A DNA stretch of 64,000 bases from a virus: the IMG/VR virus record IMGVR_UViG_3300045125_000064, positions 108,866-172,865 of that record, one strand, 5' to 3'. A program made the position numbers and the translations under genes. Position 1 is the first letter of the stretch. Every line of letters starts with the position of its first letter. Shown here one piece after another: positions 1 through 9,441 of this stretch. Under the pieces are notes generated by a model that was given only the letters and a program-made list of their open reading frames with translations, had not been told where the DNA came from and did not search any database.

Positions 1-414
1 ATTCTTGCATATTCAGAAGAAAAAGACTTCTCAAAACAAGAAAAATTGATAATATGGTATCTTTGCTTGGTGTTTATCCAATCGAATTGGTTATGAATCC
101 AAGAATGATCAAAAAGTTGTTAAATTCAGATATTCCAAGTGTTGGTTCAATCGCGAAAGAGCCAGAGGAATATGAAGGCCCAGCATGGTTTATTCCAATT
201 TCAATTGAGGATAAATATACATCCAAAACATCAAAAGATGTATTATTTGCTTGAATGTATGGATTCTTCTGGAAATATGACAGCAATGAAAGTGTGGAAT
301 GTTAACTCTGATACAGAGATTTATCTTCATAGAGCTTATTTGGCAAATGTGAAGAAAGACTCTTGGGGAGTTTCTTCTAAAAACCCTGATTCTGAGTGGA
401 AATTATTATCTTAA
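1..414 (+). CDS. DNA polymerase III alpha (DnaE)-like protein, C-terminal end
   Basis: Partial gene running in from the left edge. Three frames must be joined: a lead-in resembling the end of the DnaE catalytic region (ILAYSEEKDFSKQEKLI), then a segment with LLGVYPIELV, then from about position 240 YYLLECMDSSGNMTAMKVWN. The last part looks like the OB-fold near the end of bacterial DnaE, which contacts single-stranded DNA. If so, the phage encodes a pol III-type replicase. Only the last ~135 residues are present, so the call rests on resemblance. Frameshifts near 50 and 240 look like sequencing indels. It ends just before a regulatory hairpin. Confidence 0.45.
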
Positions 415-420
415 AAAGTT

Positions 421-464
421 CTCCCATTGCAAATCTAAAAACTATTTAGTTCTAGCAATGGGAG
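421..464 (+). promoter_or_regulatory. SD-sequestering hairpin with ACTATTTA loop (copy 1)
   Basis: CTCCCATTGC (421-430) pairs perfectly with GCAATGGGAG (455-464). The 24-nt loop contains ACTATTTA (441-448). GGGAG in the 3' arm is the Shine-Dalgarno for the ATG at 474, so read-through RNA would hide the SD. Same design as the hairpins at 2770, 6388, 9381, 19834, 31669 and 35411. Confidence 0.75.
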
Positions 465-473
465 ACTCTAAAG

Positions 474-1195
474 ATGAATAGATTTAAAGTAAAAAAAGTA
501 ATGGCTGGAGTTATTGATAATGTTGGCTTAACTCAAGCAGATCCAAATGAAACTTCGTTTTCAAATTTATATGATTATGGACTATATCAAAGTGGTTCTG
601 TAAATGCAGATTTTACAAATGGTGATTTGTTAACAAACACAGAAAAATCTGCATTGGCAACTTCATGGTATACTGCATTGGAAACAGCAGCTTCAGCAGC
701 TTGGCAGCAACTCCAAGTGCTTCAGCAATCAATCCAACAAGCAGCTATTTTTATTATCTTCCATCAGAAGCTGGGACTCATACAACAGCAGAAGTTGCTC
801 TTTCATCTTCAACTGGAAGAAAAAATTTGGTTGTTCTATCAGAAAACGGTTTCTCAGCTAAAAAGCCAGGTTGGTATGAAGTTTCAGCATCAGATACCTC
901 AATTACTTTTAATTCACATTTAACTGGCTCATATACTGGTTCACGGATTCAGATCTCATACGCTTTTATGGGAGTTTCTGGTTCAACAGATGCAGATAAA
1001 TTGGAATTCTATGTCAATGCTAATGCAGTTCCTTCAAGTTATGAAGCATTTGCTTTGAATGATACAATTGTGTCTGGTGCAATGGTTATTTCAACTGCAT
1101 CAGTGACAGGTGGTGTTGAAATTAGATTTACAACAGCAACTGCACCAGATTCATCTTGGAATTCAGGTGTTTATGTTAAGGTTTCTCTTGTGTAA
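474..1195 (+). CDS. Virion-type structural protein (tail/fibre-like), reconstructed
   Basis: About 240 residues once a frameshift near 700 is bridged. Rich in Ser, Thr, Ala, Gly and Asn with alternating polar and hydrophobic strands, typical of beta-rich phage structural proteins. The segment GWYEVSASDTSITF and the C-terminus GVYVKVSLV suggest a beta-sandwich. No recognised family. It sits behind a hairpin of the type found before other presumed late genes, and a promoter plus hairpin follow it. Alternative: a minor capsid decoration protein. Confidence 0.55.
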
Positions 1196-1207
1196 ATTTA
1201 AGTTTAT

Positions 1208-1236
1208 TTGCACATAAAATAAAAATCTGGTACAAT
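1208..1236 (+). promoter_or_regulatory. sigma-70-like promoter
   Basis: TTGCAC, 17-bp spacer, TACAAT, with TGG before the -10. It would drive the zinc-protein/dUTPase group starting at 1287. Confidence 0.75.
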
Positions 1237-1240
1237 GTTG

Positions 1241-1265
1241 AGAGGGTCTGAGAAGGCCCTCTTTT
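1241..1265 (+). terminator. Leader hairpin / terminator-like
   Basis: GAGGGTC (1242-1248) pairs with GGCCCTC (1255-1261) with one G-U and a TGAGAA loop, followed by TTTT. It lies only a few bases after the predicted transcription start, so it is either an attenuator/5'-end hairpin or the terminator of the upstream gene. Confidence 0.55.
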
Positions 1266-1286
1266 CGTTTATTATTTGAGGATATT

Positions 1287-2303
1287 ATGCCATTAGAAAA
1301 AATTGAAGAAAAAAGAGAAGTCATAACAAGAGAAGTAATAATCCCAGGTTGTTATGAATATAAATGTGATTGCGGTCATGAGGATAGCTGGCCAGAAGAT
1401 TATAAAAAAGAATGGATAGAAAAATATATTAAAGAACATGAAGATATGTGCAAAAAAAGGAAGAGAATCCTTGAATTAAAGCATAGAGTCATGAAATCCT
1501 CTAGCGACAATTTCTTTTATTGTGAAAACGCAGAAGATGTTGATTTTTTATATGAATTTGGAACATTTCGCAGAAATGATAAAACTGAAGAAATTTTGAC
1601 TCCAATGTCATATCCAACATATAAGTTCCAAGGACCAGGATGGTATCTTGTTCGTTATATTCCGCCACCAATAGGTTATGAGGATTATGATTTTAAAAGA
1701 GATATTATTTCTCTTAAACAAATAAAACATAATATCGAAAGAACAATTGAAGAAAGGCAAGAAGGCTCAAGGATATTGAAGAATTTTGAAAGAGGGAGAA
1801 TAAATATGGATGAATGTTTTACTTGCGAATTCTGTGGCTCATATGAATATGAAGAAGATAGAGAATATCATCTTATCTATTGTAAGGATAGAGAGTTTAC
1901 AAAAGTAAGAATTACACAATTAAAAACAAGCATTCTTCCAATGTCAGGAAAGAAATATTTCTGGTGCGAAAATGTTGATGACGTAAGATATCTTCATAGA
2001 TTTGGAGACTTCTCCAAAGAAGATCTTAAGTTTCAAGAAGATGTAGGACCTGATGAAATATGTTCAGGAAATACCTTTGTTGAAGAATACGAGATGAATT
2101 TTATTTAAAATTTAAAACACCAGGTTGGTTTAGTTTTGGTTATGAAGATAGATTTGATGGAAATTATAGTTGGTATTGGAGAACATTGGAATCTTTAGAA
2201 CTTATTTTAGAAAAAGAATTAAAAAATTGCTGAAAGCAGAAGAAAATATATTGAATGTATTCAAAAATTTATTAGTGATGAGTTTGAAATTGAAGGAGAA
2301 TAA
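1287..2303 (+). CDS. Duplicated zinc-finger-like hypothetical protein, reconstructed
   Basis: Two copies of one unit. First: CDCGHEDSW, later FYCENAEDVDFLYEFG, then GPGWYLVRY. Second: CEFCGS with YC further on, FWCENVDDVRYLHRFG, then, after a frameshift near 2105, TPGWFSFGYED. The Cys pairs suggest two small zinc sites. Ends with a TAA directly before the dUTPase start; start ATG 1287 has GAGG upstream. Function unknown. Confidence 0.65.
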
Positions 2304-2761
2304 ATGAAAATAGATATACAGTTAATTAGAGAAAATGCGAAAATGCCAGAAAGAGCACATTCTGGGTGATGCTGGAAATGATGTGTTTTTCTGCCCAGAA
2401 ATAGAATCATCAGTTGTTATGAAACCAGGCGATTCAAAACTATTCCAAACAGGGTTAAAAGTTGCAACTCCACATGGTTGGGTTTGCGAAGTCAAGAACC
2501 GTTCAGGAATGGCAGCAAAAAAGTCATTGGTTGTGGGAGCTTGTATTGTAGACAGTGGATATGATCTGGAAGTCTTTGTAAATCTTCACAATATTGGGAA
2601 TATGACACAAATTGTTTCACCTGGAGATAAAATTGCACAGCTTGTTTTTTATAAGGTTGAATTACCAACATTTAATGAGCTAAATTTAGAAAAAGATTTA
2701 TATTCAGAAACAGAAGTACCGGGAAAAAAGACAGGGCGGTTTATCGTCCAGTGGGTGGTAA
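2304..2761 (+). CDS. dut: dUTPase (trimeric type), reconstructed
   Basis: Hydrolyses dUTP to dUMP and diphosphate, keeping uracil out of phage DNA. Start ATG 2304 has GGAG at 2295. After a frameshift near 2365 the family motifs appear in order: HSGDAGNDV (motif I), KNRSGMAAK (II), GACIVDSGYDLEV (III), GDKIAQLVF (IV). In a shifted frame near the end, RQGGLSSSGW then stop resembles the Gly-rich motif V. A second, divergent C-terminal part is found 1 kb downstream past a homing endonuclease (3783-3887), suggesting the 3' end was replaced when the endonuclease arrived. Confidence 0.8.
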
Positions 2762-2769
2762 AATATCTT

Positions 2770-2795
2770 CTCCTACACTATTTATTATGTAGGAG
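2770..2795 (+). promoter_or_regulatory. SD-sequestering hairpin with ACTATTTA loop (copy 2)
   Basis: CTCCTAC (2770-2776) pairs perfectly with GTAGGAG (2789-2795); the 12-nt loop starts with ACTATTTA. AGGAG in the 3' arm is the SD for the endonuclease start at 2803. Confidence 0.78.
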
Positions 2796-2802
2796 ACAAA
2801 AA

Positions 2803-3782
2803 ATGCGCAAAGAATGGACACAAGAAGAATGTCAATATTTAATTGATAATTATAAAACTAAAGAATACACAGAAATTGCCAAAGTTTTAGGAAGGACAGA
2901 AAGCTCGGTTGGCAAAAAAGCCATTAAGCTAAAACTAATGAAAAAGAACGAGGAAATATGCTGGCAAGATTGGCAATTAGATTTTTTGAAAGAAAACTAT
3001 GGAAAAATTTCAGCAAAAGAAATATCTGAGAAGATCAATAAAACAAAAGGAACAGTAATTGCTAGAGCCGCTATCCTTGGCTTAGGGATCCAAGTGGAAG
3101 AAAATATAAATTAAATGAATCCTATTTTGATGTTTGGAGTGCCGATATGGCATATTTTTTTGGGTTTTGGATAGCTGATGGATATTTGATTAAACACAAG
3201 TCTAGTTCCAGTATTGGTATCGGAGTCCACAAAAAGGACAGATATATTTTGGAAAAATTTAACAGTCTGGTTGAGTCAGAAAATACGGTTAAAGATCGAA
3301 AGAATAGAGAATTTTCTGAAGTGCTTTAGCATTCAAAAAAAATGGTAGAATCTATAGAGCGTATTGGTGGGATCCATAGAAAATCACTTGTTATAGAATT
3401 CCCACAAATTCCAGAACCTTTTTTGTTCGACTTTATAAGGGGATTCTACGACGGGGATGGAACAATAGGGATTAAACTATATGAGGGAGCAAGAGGCAAC
3501 ACATACAATTTACGATGTGGTTTCTGCGGTGGGTTGCCATTCATTAGTAAATTGAAGGAAATTCTGGAGTTCCAGATTCCGTGGATCAATCAGGCAAAAC
3601 TTAGTATAAGTAAGCAAAAAAATAAGAAAAATATAGATTTTTGTTCTTTTGTAGTATGGTCATTTCAGCGCCAACAGTTATGGATAAAATTTATGAACGA
3701 GTAAATAATGGAGAAACAGATCTTTACCTAAAAAAGAAAATATGAAATATACCAAAAATATAAAGAATATTTAAAAACTGGC
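2803..3782 (+). pseudogene. LAGLIDADG homing endonuclease, disrupted
   Basis: N-terminal DNA-reading region with a SANT/Myb-like pattern (EWTQEECQYLIDNY then IAKVLGRTESSVGKKA), followed by two LAGLIDADG-type motifs: AYFFGFWIADGYL near 3147 and FDFIRGFYDGDGTI near 3440. The C-terminal part (IYERVNNGETDLYL, then KYEIYQKYKEYLK) lies in shifted frames up to about 3780. Broken by frameshifts near 3095, 3665 and 3740 and an in-frame TAG at 3327, so decayed or damaged by sequencing error. Such proteins cut a specific DNA site and spread their own gene; this one sits in the 3' end of the dUTPase gene. Confidence 0.75.
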
Positions 3783-3887
3783 CTTCCAACATTTAATGTT
3801 TTAAGCAATGATGAGTCACTATATACAGAAGGAACAGAATCAAAAGAGGCCAAGGTGGATTTGGTAACAGATGTAATAAAATCATAA
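3783..3887 (+). pseudogene. Second dUTPase 3' end (remnant)
   Basis: Reads LPTFNVLSNDESLYTEGTES, then, one frame over, RGQGGFGN, a good dUTPase motif V. It parallels LPTFNELNLEKDLYSETE and RQGGLSSSG of the intact copy but differs at DNA level, so it is not a recent tandem repeat. Most likely the original 3' end, displaced by the endonuclease insertion. Confidence 0.6.
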
Positions 3888-3905
3888 AGGGGGAGAATAA
3901 AGCCA

Positions 3906-4022
3906 ATGCTGCCATTAGCAAGAACAGAAACATTTCTTATCGAAGCTATTTTCCAGACTTTAAGGTCGTGAAAAAGTCTGAATCCTCGCATAATTGAAAC
4001 ATTGGGTAAAATCTATTCTTAA
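3906..4022 (+). CDS. Small hypothetical protein, reconstructed
   Basis: GGGGGAG lies upstream of ATG 3906. Joining two frames gives about 38 residues: MLPLARTETFLIEAIFQTLR, then SLNPRIIETLGKIYS. No recognised family. Confidence 0.4.
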
Positions 4023-4032
4023 TAAGTTATTC

Positions 4033-4595
4033 ATGACAAATTATACAACAACAACTGGACAAACAGTATGAGTTACCAGATAATTGGGAAAACTATACTG
4101 ATATCCTAAAAAGTTGCAATATTATTTCGTGAAGCTGTTAAAACATATGTTTGACCGTGAACAATCTGGATTATGCGTTTTCTTCATCCTATTTGATGCC
4201 TCAGATTCTATCTCCTGCTAATCTATTTTTTGCATTTTTAAATTTTGTGGTTTTTGGATTTTTTGATTTTTCTATTTCCAGTTCCGTCTGTCTGGAGACT
4301 GAATTGGGAAACTGAGAGGCTATACAATGTTATCAATGATATGCCATCATATTCTTACATTTTGGGCGGACTTCCAGACACCAAGACAATGGCAAGGAAC
4401 TTCACAACTGGAAGTTATTATTGGATGTGGCCATTCAAAGATTCGGCGTATCTTCGACTTGGTGACATATTAAGAAGAGTCGTTAATAATGAAATTCTTT
4501 ATGATACCCACAAAATGCAAAAATTTGTTCTGGAATGCAAAAAATTCTATGAGGAAATCATTAAGAGATGGAACATATTAAAGAAGAAGAAATAA
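4033..4595 (+). CDS. Hypothetical protein, several frameshifts
   Basis: Fragments in different frames look coding: YELPDNWENYTDILKS (from about 4070), FREAVKTYV and EQSGLCVFFILFDASDS (to 4230), then a 116-residue stretch from 4245 with ETERLYNVINDMPSYSYIL and a basic end (KRWNILKKKK). At least three indels are needed. No family recognised; it overlaps the next start by 28 bases. Confidence 0.4.
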
Positions 4596-4786
4596 AAGAA
4601 ATAATTGAGGAAGTTTTATCTGAAATCATTGTAAAAGTTGGTGATAAATATTGTCTAAAATCTGTCAAAAAGAATAAGAAAGGCAAGAGGAAAATCTTGG
4701 CTGTTATCCTTCAAGAAGTGGCGCAGAACATAGAGAGAAACAGGTCAATTGATTTCAAAAACGTGGAAAAAGAAGGTGTAGAATGA
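4568..4786 (+). CDS. Small charged hypothetical protein
   Basis: 72 residues, Lys/Glu-rich, probably helical (EEIKEIIEEVLSEIIVKVG). Intact; overlaps its neighbours at both ends, consistent with coupled translation. No family recognised. Confidence 0.6.
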   Translation: MEHIKEEEIKEIIEEVLSEIIVKVGDKYCLKSVKKNKKGKRKILAVILQEVAQNIERNRSIDFKNVEKEGVE

Positions 4787-5171
4787 ATGAAATAATAATC
4801 AGACTGGTTCAGTTTGAAACAACAATTGAGAATATTCCACTGGCAGACAAGGATCATATGCAAGACATAAAGCATTTGGTGAAAAGTATGATAGCATTGG
4901 TTCATTGATTGATCAATTTGTCGAAACGTCAATGGGAAAGACAGTTAATTCAGCACAAACTGCTGGAGAAAAATTCCAGTTTGGCGGAAATTCAATAAAG
5001 CTTCAAAATATAAATCAAATGAATGTTTTGGATTATATTGACGAATTCATTTCAGGGTTGAACCAGTTGAGTTCCATATTTGATGAAAAGACGGATACAG
5101 ATATATTGAATATCAGAGATGAGATGTTGCAAGAAGCAAATCATTTGAAATATCTACTGTCTCTACAATAA
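4783..5171 (+). CDS. Hypothetical helical protein, reconstructed
   Basis: ATG 4783 overlaps the previous stop. A frameshift near 4880 joins MNEIIIRLVQFETTIENIPL to YDSIGSLIDQFVETSMGK; about 128 residues, mostly predicted helix. No family recognised. Confidence 0.55.
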
Positions 5172-5178
5172 GAGGAAA

Positions 5179-5738
5179 ATGAAAAATAAGGCACTGTTTA
5201 CCTCCAATTCAGATGAATGGGGAACACCACAGATTTTTTTGATGGATTGGAAAAGAATCTACTAAATTATGGTTATTCTGAAGAAGAATTTATGAAGGGT
5301 GCTCCGCATAGAAAATATGAGAGATTCACGCTAGACCCATGTTCGTCGCATTCAAATCATAAATGTGATAATTATTTTACACTTGAAGATGATGGTCTAA
5401 GCAGAAGCTGGCAAGGAGAAACTGTCTTTGTCAACCCTCCATATTCAGATATTTCATCTTGGGTTGATAAATGTATTGAAGAGAGTAAGAAAGGTGGAGT
5501 ATGGATCTTTTTACTTGTTCCATCAAGAACAGATACTAAACACTTTGAAAAATGTTTTGATAATGCTGTTTCTGTCAATTTTGTTCATGGAAGATTAAAG
5601 TTTGGAAATAGCAAAAATTCAGCACCTTTTCCAAGTGTTTTATTTGAGTTTTGTCAATCTTCAATGCCTTCTCGCAGAATTCACTTAATATCAAAAACTG
5701 GTAATTACATATATGACGAAGAAGAAACAACAGAATAA
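5179..5738 (+). CDS. dam: Phage DNA N6-adenine methyltransferase (Dam family), reconstructed
   Basis: Begins KNKALFTSNSDEWGTPQ, the usual N-terminus of phage Dam proteins, then after an indel in a T-run near 5230 continues to the catalytic motif FVNPPYSDISSW (NPPY, binds the flipped adenine). About 186 residues, normal for the phage Dam type (PF05869). Likely transfers methyl from S-adenosylmethionine to adenine, protecting DNA from host restriction or regulating it. GAGG upstream of ATG 5179; its end overlaps the next gene by 26 bases. Confidence 0.8.
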
Positions 5739-6171
5739 AGTAAGAACATCTTTTAGAATCACGGAAAGACAAAAAGAAAATGTTCTTATCAGAGCAAAAT
5801 CAGAAAAGTTAAACTTTTATAGATTCTTGGCATTTATAATGGAAGAATATTATAAAGGTGACAATAAACATATTGACCAACTTATTAAGCTTTACAAAAC
5901 ATCATATTGTTGATTCCTACCAAGTTAGACCATTTTTGGAGAAATATCAATATATTTCAAAGATTAAAGACAAAAAGTAAGAGAAGAAACAAACAAGATA
6001 GAAAAATTTGACATCAAACAAAAAGAAGCATACACTTATGAGGATATCTACGAAAAAGAAGTCTCATATGATTTCAGTGAAACTCTAAGTAAAAAAGAAA
6101 TCGAAGCTTTGTATAAGTTTTTTGAAGATGAAGAAGATGTGTCATTTAATGAGGAAGAAGATGAAGTGTGA
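5713..6171 (+). CDS. Ribbon-helix-helix-like / acidic protein, reconstructed
   Basis: N-terminus RTSFRITERQKENVLIRA with FYRFLAFIMEEYY resembles a ribbon-helix-helix DNA-binding segment. After frameshifts near 5910 and 5975 a second part (EAYTYEDIYEKEVSYDF, then a Glu/Asp-rich tail) runs to TGA 6171, which overlaps the next start. Could be a repressor-type regulator with an acidic tail. Confidence 0.45.
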
Positions 6172-6388
6172 TGAATATTGTGAATTAGAAGAACATATAT
6201 GCATATCTAAATCTTGTAGATATTATATAACTTCTGAACAAGATTTTAATTGTTGTCTAATCTCAGCAAGGAAGGGACCGCAATCTTTAAGAGAGATTTC
6301 TAATAAAATTGGAATAAGTTATGTCTCAGTTCATCAGCTTGAAGAAAAGATATTATCAAAACTTAAGAAAAGAAAGCTTTTGGATTAG
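6161..6388 (+). CDS. Small sigma-region-4-like HTH protein with Cys-rich N-terminus
   Basis: 75 residues. The C-terminal half, SLREISNKIGISYVSVHQLE followed by EKILSKLKKRK, has the helix-turn-helix layout of sigma-70 region 4.2, which reads the -35 box. The N-terminus has Cys at C3, C7, C14, C19 and a CC pair, so it may bind zinc. Start ATG 6161 has GAGGAAG upstream and overlaps the previous stop. It could be a phage transcription-specificity factor or a small HTH regulator; without region 2 it is not a full sigma factor. Confidence 0.55.
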   Translation: MKCDEYCELEEHICISKSCRYYITSEQDFNCCLISARKGPQSLREISNKIGISYVSVHQLEEKILSKLKKRKLLD

Positions 6389-6427
6389 CACCAACTATTT
6401 ATATTAGACTAATCACTTAAAGGAGTG
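6388..6427 (+). promoter_or_regulatory. Imperfect SD hairpin with ACTATTTA loop (copy 3)
   Basis: GCACC (6388-6392) can pair with GGAGTGC (6422-6428) with one bulge; the loop holds ACTATTTA (6394-6401). GGAG is the SD for ATG 6437. Weakest stem of the set. Confidence 0.45.
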
Positions 6428-6436
6428 CAAATTAAC

Positions 6437-7333
6437 ATGAAACAACAAGTTATGCTAGAAGATAAAGAAATTAAACGACTAATGAAACTTTCTGGAACAG
6501 GCAAATATTCAAAGAAAGTTCTTTCAGAGAAAAAAGAAAGAGAAATGAAAGAGCAGCAGATTGATGAAGGTGATTCCTGCGAAGTTCAGGAAGAAGAAAC
6601 TGTTGATGAAACCATTGATCCAGGTAACGGCAAAGTAGAAACTGGTAATCATGATGGTAGCGGTCCAGATCAAAAGACTCCAGGAAATATTGCTGGAAAA
6701 GCCAAAAAAGTTCCAATTAAGACCAACAACAATACTGGTGATCTAAAACCAGCAAAACAACCTGATTCAGATGCTCCAGTTAAATTACCAGCAAAAGGTA
6801 AGGCAAAGATTAATGAATCAGCCAAACTTGATAAAGAAATCGAAAGACTCTTGAGAGAAATTGATGAGTTGGAAGATGACGAAACTGATGTTGGTCCAGA
6901 AGGTGGTGATCTGGGTTCAGACCCTTCAATGGATGAACCAGATGTTGATGGAACTGATGCCCCACAAACTGACGGTTCAGAAAAGAGTGCATTGAAAGAC
7001 TTCTGCAAAAAGTTGCACAAGCTGCTCAGGAATCATTTGGAATTGAAGTCCAAGTTGAAGATTCAGAAGGTATGGGTGATATGGAAGGTGATGAAATGGC
7101 TCCACCAGAAGGTGATATGGGTCTTGATTCATTAGAAGGTGGTGAAGAAGGTGGTTTAGGTGGTGGCGATATGGGTGGTGAAATGCCTCCAGAAGAAGAT
7201 GAAGAAATGCCTCCAATGAGCCAAAAAACAATTGAAAGAAGCACATGAAAGATTGGTTCGCAAATTGACCAAAGAAGTCTATGGTCGTTTGACTGCTGCT
7301 CAAAAGAAAGTGCAAGCAAAGAAAGGCAAATAA
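6437..7333 (+). CDS. Acidic scaffold/core-like protein, reconstructed
   Basis: About 295 residues when frameshifts near 7003 and 7230 are bridged. Basic-acidic N-terminus (LEDKEIKRLMKLSGTGKYSK), a middle rich in Asp, Pro, Gly and Lys with a coiled coil (DKEIERLLREIDELEDDE), a Gly/Asp/Glu/Met-rich section (EGGEEGGLGGGDMGGEMPP) and a basic helical tail (HERLVRKLTKEVYGRLTAAQ). This resembles prohead core or scaffolding proteins, but that is inference. A strong terminator follows and a late-type hairpin precedes. Confidence 0.5.
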
Positions 7334-7371
7334 TCTTTCATAACAATTTAAAATGATTGGTCTATAGGAGA

Positions 7372-7395
7372 GGGGTGGGGCATACCACCCCTTTT
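7372..7395 (+). terminator. Rho-independent terminator
   Basis: GGGGTGG (7372-7378) pairs perfectly with CCACCCC (7385-7391), loop GGCATA, followed by TTTT. Ends the scaffold-like gene. Confidence 0.85.
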
Positions 7396-7402
7396 CATTT
7401 AT

Positions 7403-7768
7403 ATGCACATAAAAATCAATAACAATCCATATATAGTATTTTCTGTTGCAGTATCTGATGAAGAAAAGGCTGAAGGACTTTTACCTTATAACTTTTTGCC
7501 GAATGGTTATTGTATGTTGTTTGATTATTTAAAAGATACAAGCAAAGACAAAAATTTCACAATGAAAGGAATGAAATTTCCAATTGATATGATTGGTCTT
7601 GATGAAAATTTTATTGTTCAGCAAATTTATGCACAATGTCAGCCAAATGAACAAAAATTATTTTTATTTGGACAAGAATGCAAATATGTGCTAGAATGTA
7701 AGAGCGGGACGGTAAGTAGGAATAGAGTTTCTCTTGGCGATAAATTAGAATTTATAGGTGATGAATGA
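7403..7768 (+). CDS. DUF192 family protein
   Basis: 121 residues, intact. Family signature FTMKGMKFPIDMIGLDEN (Pfam DUF192: small beta-rich fold, no agreed function), plus YVLECKSGTVSRNRVSLGDK near the end. Bacterial members are often exported, but no signal peptide is seen here. Its TGA overlaps the GroEL start. Confidence 0.75.
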   Translation: MHIKINNNPYIVFSVAVSDEEKAEGLLPYNFLPNGYCMLFDYLKDTSKDKNFTMKGMKFPIDMIGLDENFIVQQIYAQCQPNEQKLFLFGQECKYVLECKSGTVSRNRVSLGDKLEFIGDE

Positions 7769-9401
7769 TTTTAGAGAAGGAACAACTTTTAGAAACAATT
7801 AGAAATGTGTGCTTAACATATAAGAATATAGTTGGTGCAACCCTTGGGCCAAAAGGTCAGCATGTGATCATGGGGGAAGAAAATCCCTATATTACCAAGG
7901 ACGGAATCACGGTGGCAAAAGCACTGATTGATTCTCTGTCAACTCCCCAGGAAAAGGCAATTGCAAAATTGTATGACACAAGCATCCCAAAAGACAATGG
8001 ATGAAGCTGGGGATGGGACAACTTCAACAATTATCTTTTTAACAGAGATTTTGGAGCAGTTATATCAAGAAACAAGATATGCTGGAACCATTTCAACAAC
8101 AAAATTGAAATCTGGAATTGATGATGCAATTGAACAGATTGTTCAATATTTTGAGCACAATAAAGAACAAATTGAAACAGAAGAAGATCTAAAGAACATT
8201 TCTTTAATTTCAACAAATGGTGATGAAAAATTATCCAATTTGATTGTTGAAGCATTCTCCGCAGTTGGTAGAGATGGTTCAATTGTTATTGAAGAATCAA
8301 AGTCAGCAAATATCACAACTTTGGAAGTGAAAGAAGGTTATACTTTTGAATCTGGATATGTTGCTCAAGCCTTCTCAAATGTTGAAGGACAAGCAATTGC
8401 AAGACACAATGGAGCTTTCGTTCTTGTTTGTGATGAAGTGATAAGTGATATTATCAAAGTTGCTCATGTGATATCTTTGCTAATTAAGCAGAATAAACCA
8501 CTTGTCATTATTGCAGATGATATAACTGGTGCAGCACTTGCTGCATTGATTTTGACAAATGAAAAGGCAAAGAAAGGAATTGCAGACAACCTCAGAGTTT
8601 TTGTGTGTTAAAGCACCATCATTTGGTGTGGAAAGATATGAATATCTAAAGGATATTGCTGTTGCAACAGGAGCAAAATATTTCTCAGCAACAAATGGGA
8701 ATAAACTTGAAAAGTTTGCACCAGCAGACTTGGGTTTTGTTGAATTTGTTGAATGTGGCAAATATTACACAACATTGGTTGGCGGAAAAGCAAAACAAGA
8801 TGAATTGAAATCAAGAATTGATGAATTACAATCTTTGATTGAACAAGAACCATCAGAAGGTGCCTGTAAATTGCTTATGAAGAGAATGAACAAACTAAAT
8901 TCGGCAGTAGCTGTTATTAAGGTTGGAGGGAATACTCATTCAGAACTCATTGAGGTTAAACACAGAGTTGAAGATGCTTTATGCGCTTTGAGAACATCAA
9001 TCAAATCTGGTTTTCATGCTGGTGGTGGTCTAACTGCTGCAAGGGCTGGATATAATGCATCTATGTTCAGAACTTCTGAAGGTGAATCTTATGATGCTGG
9101 ATATAATGCAATTTGTAATGCAATGTCGGCACAATTTTGGCATCTTGTTAACAACTCTTGGTCTTGATACAAATCTATTGCTAGATGGTGTTGAGATTGA
9201 AGGAAAGAGATTGTTATTTGGTTTAGTAGAATTCTTTGAAGAAGAGTGGGGAATTGACTTTGCAACAGAAAAGGAATTGATAATATGAGAGCTGTTGGAA
9301 TTGTTGAACCTTTACAGGTTTCTGTTTCCAGCATAAAAAATGCAGCTTCAGCAGCTTTTCCATTGTTTTACTCCGCAGCACTCTTAATTAAACAAGATTA
9401 A
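7765..9401 (+). CDS. groEL: GroEL-like chaperonin, reconstructed
   Basis: About 540 residues, the normal GroEL length, across five frame segments (indels near 7985, 8605, 9135 and 9285). Hallmarks: VGATLGPKGQHV and ITKDGITVA (ATP pocket), AGDGTTST (catalytic Asp of the ATPase), a full apical domain (VKEGYTFESGYVAQAF), VEDALCALR (second catalytic Asp) and AGGGLTAAR. The last part, AVGIVEPLQV then IKNAASAAFPLFYSAALL, matches the GroEL C-terminal helix; no GGM tail. Probably folds capsid or other virion proteins. No co-chaperonin gene seen next to it. Confidence 0.85.
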
Positions 9402-9433
9402 ACTATTTATATAGAAATCTTGTTTAATAGGAG
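9381..9433 (+). promoter_or_regulatory. SD-sequestering hairpin with ACTATTTA loop (copy 4)
   Basis: ATTAAACAAGATT (9387-9399) pairs perfectly with AATCTTGTTTAAT (9416-9428); CTCTT (9381-9385) can extend the stem to AGGAG (9429-9433), the SD for ATG 9442. Loop contains ACTATTTA (9402-9409). The 5' arm overlaps the end of the chaperonin gene. Confidence 0.78.
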
Positions 9434-9441
9434 ACTGAACA

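Noticed and set aside
2304-3887. Group I intron or intein in the dUTPase
   Set aside because: The endonuclease has its own SD hairpin and start codon, and the dUTPase C-terminal segment is present on both sides, so splicing is not needed and no intron core or intein splice residues are seen.
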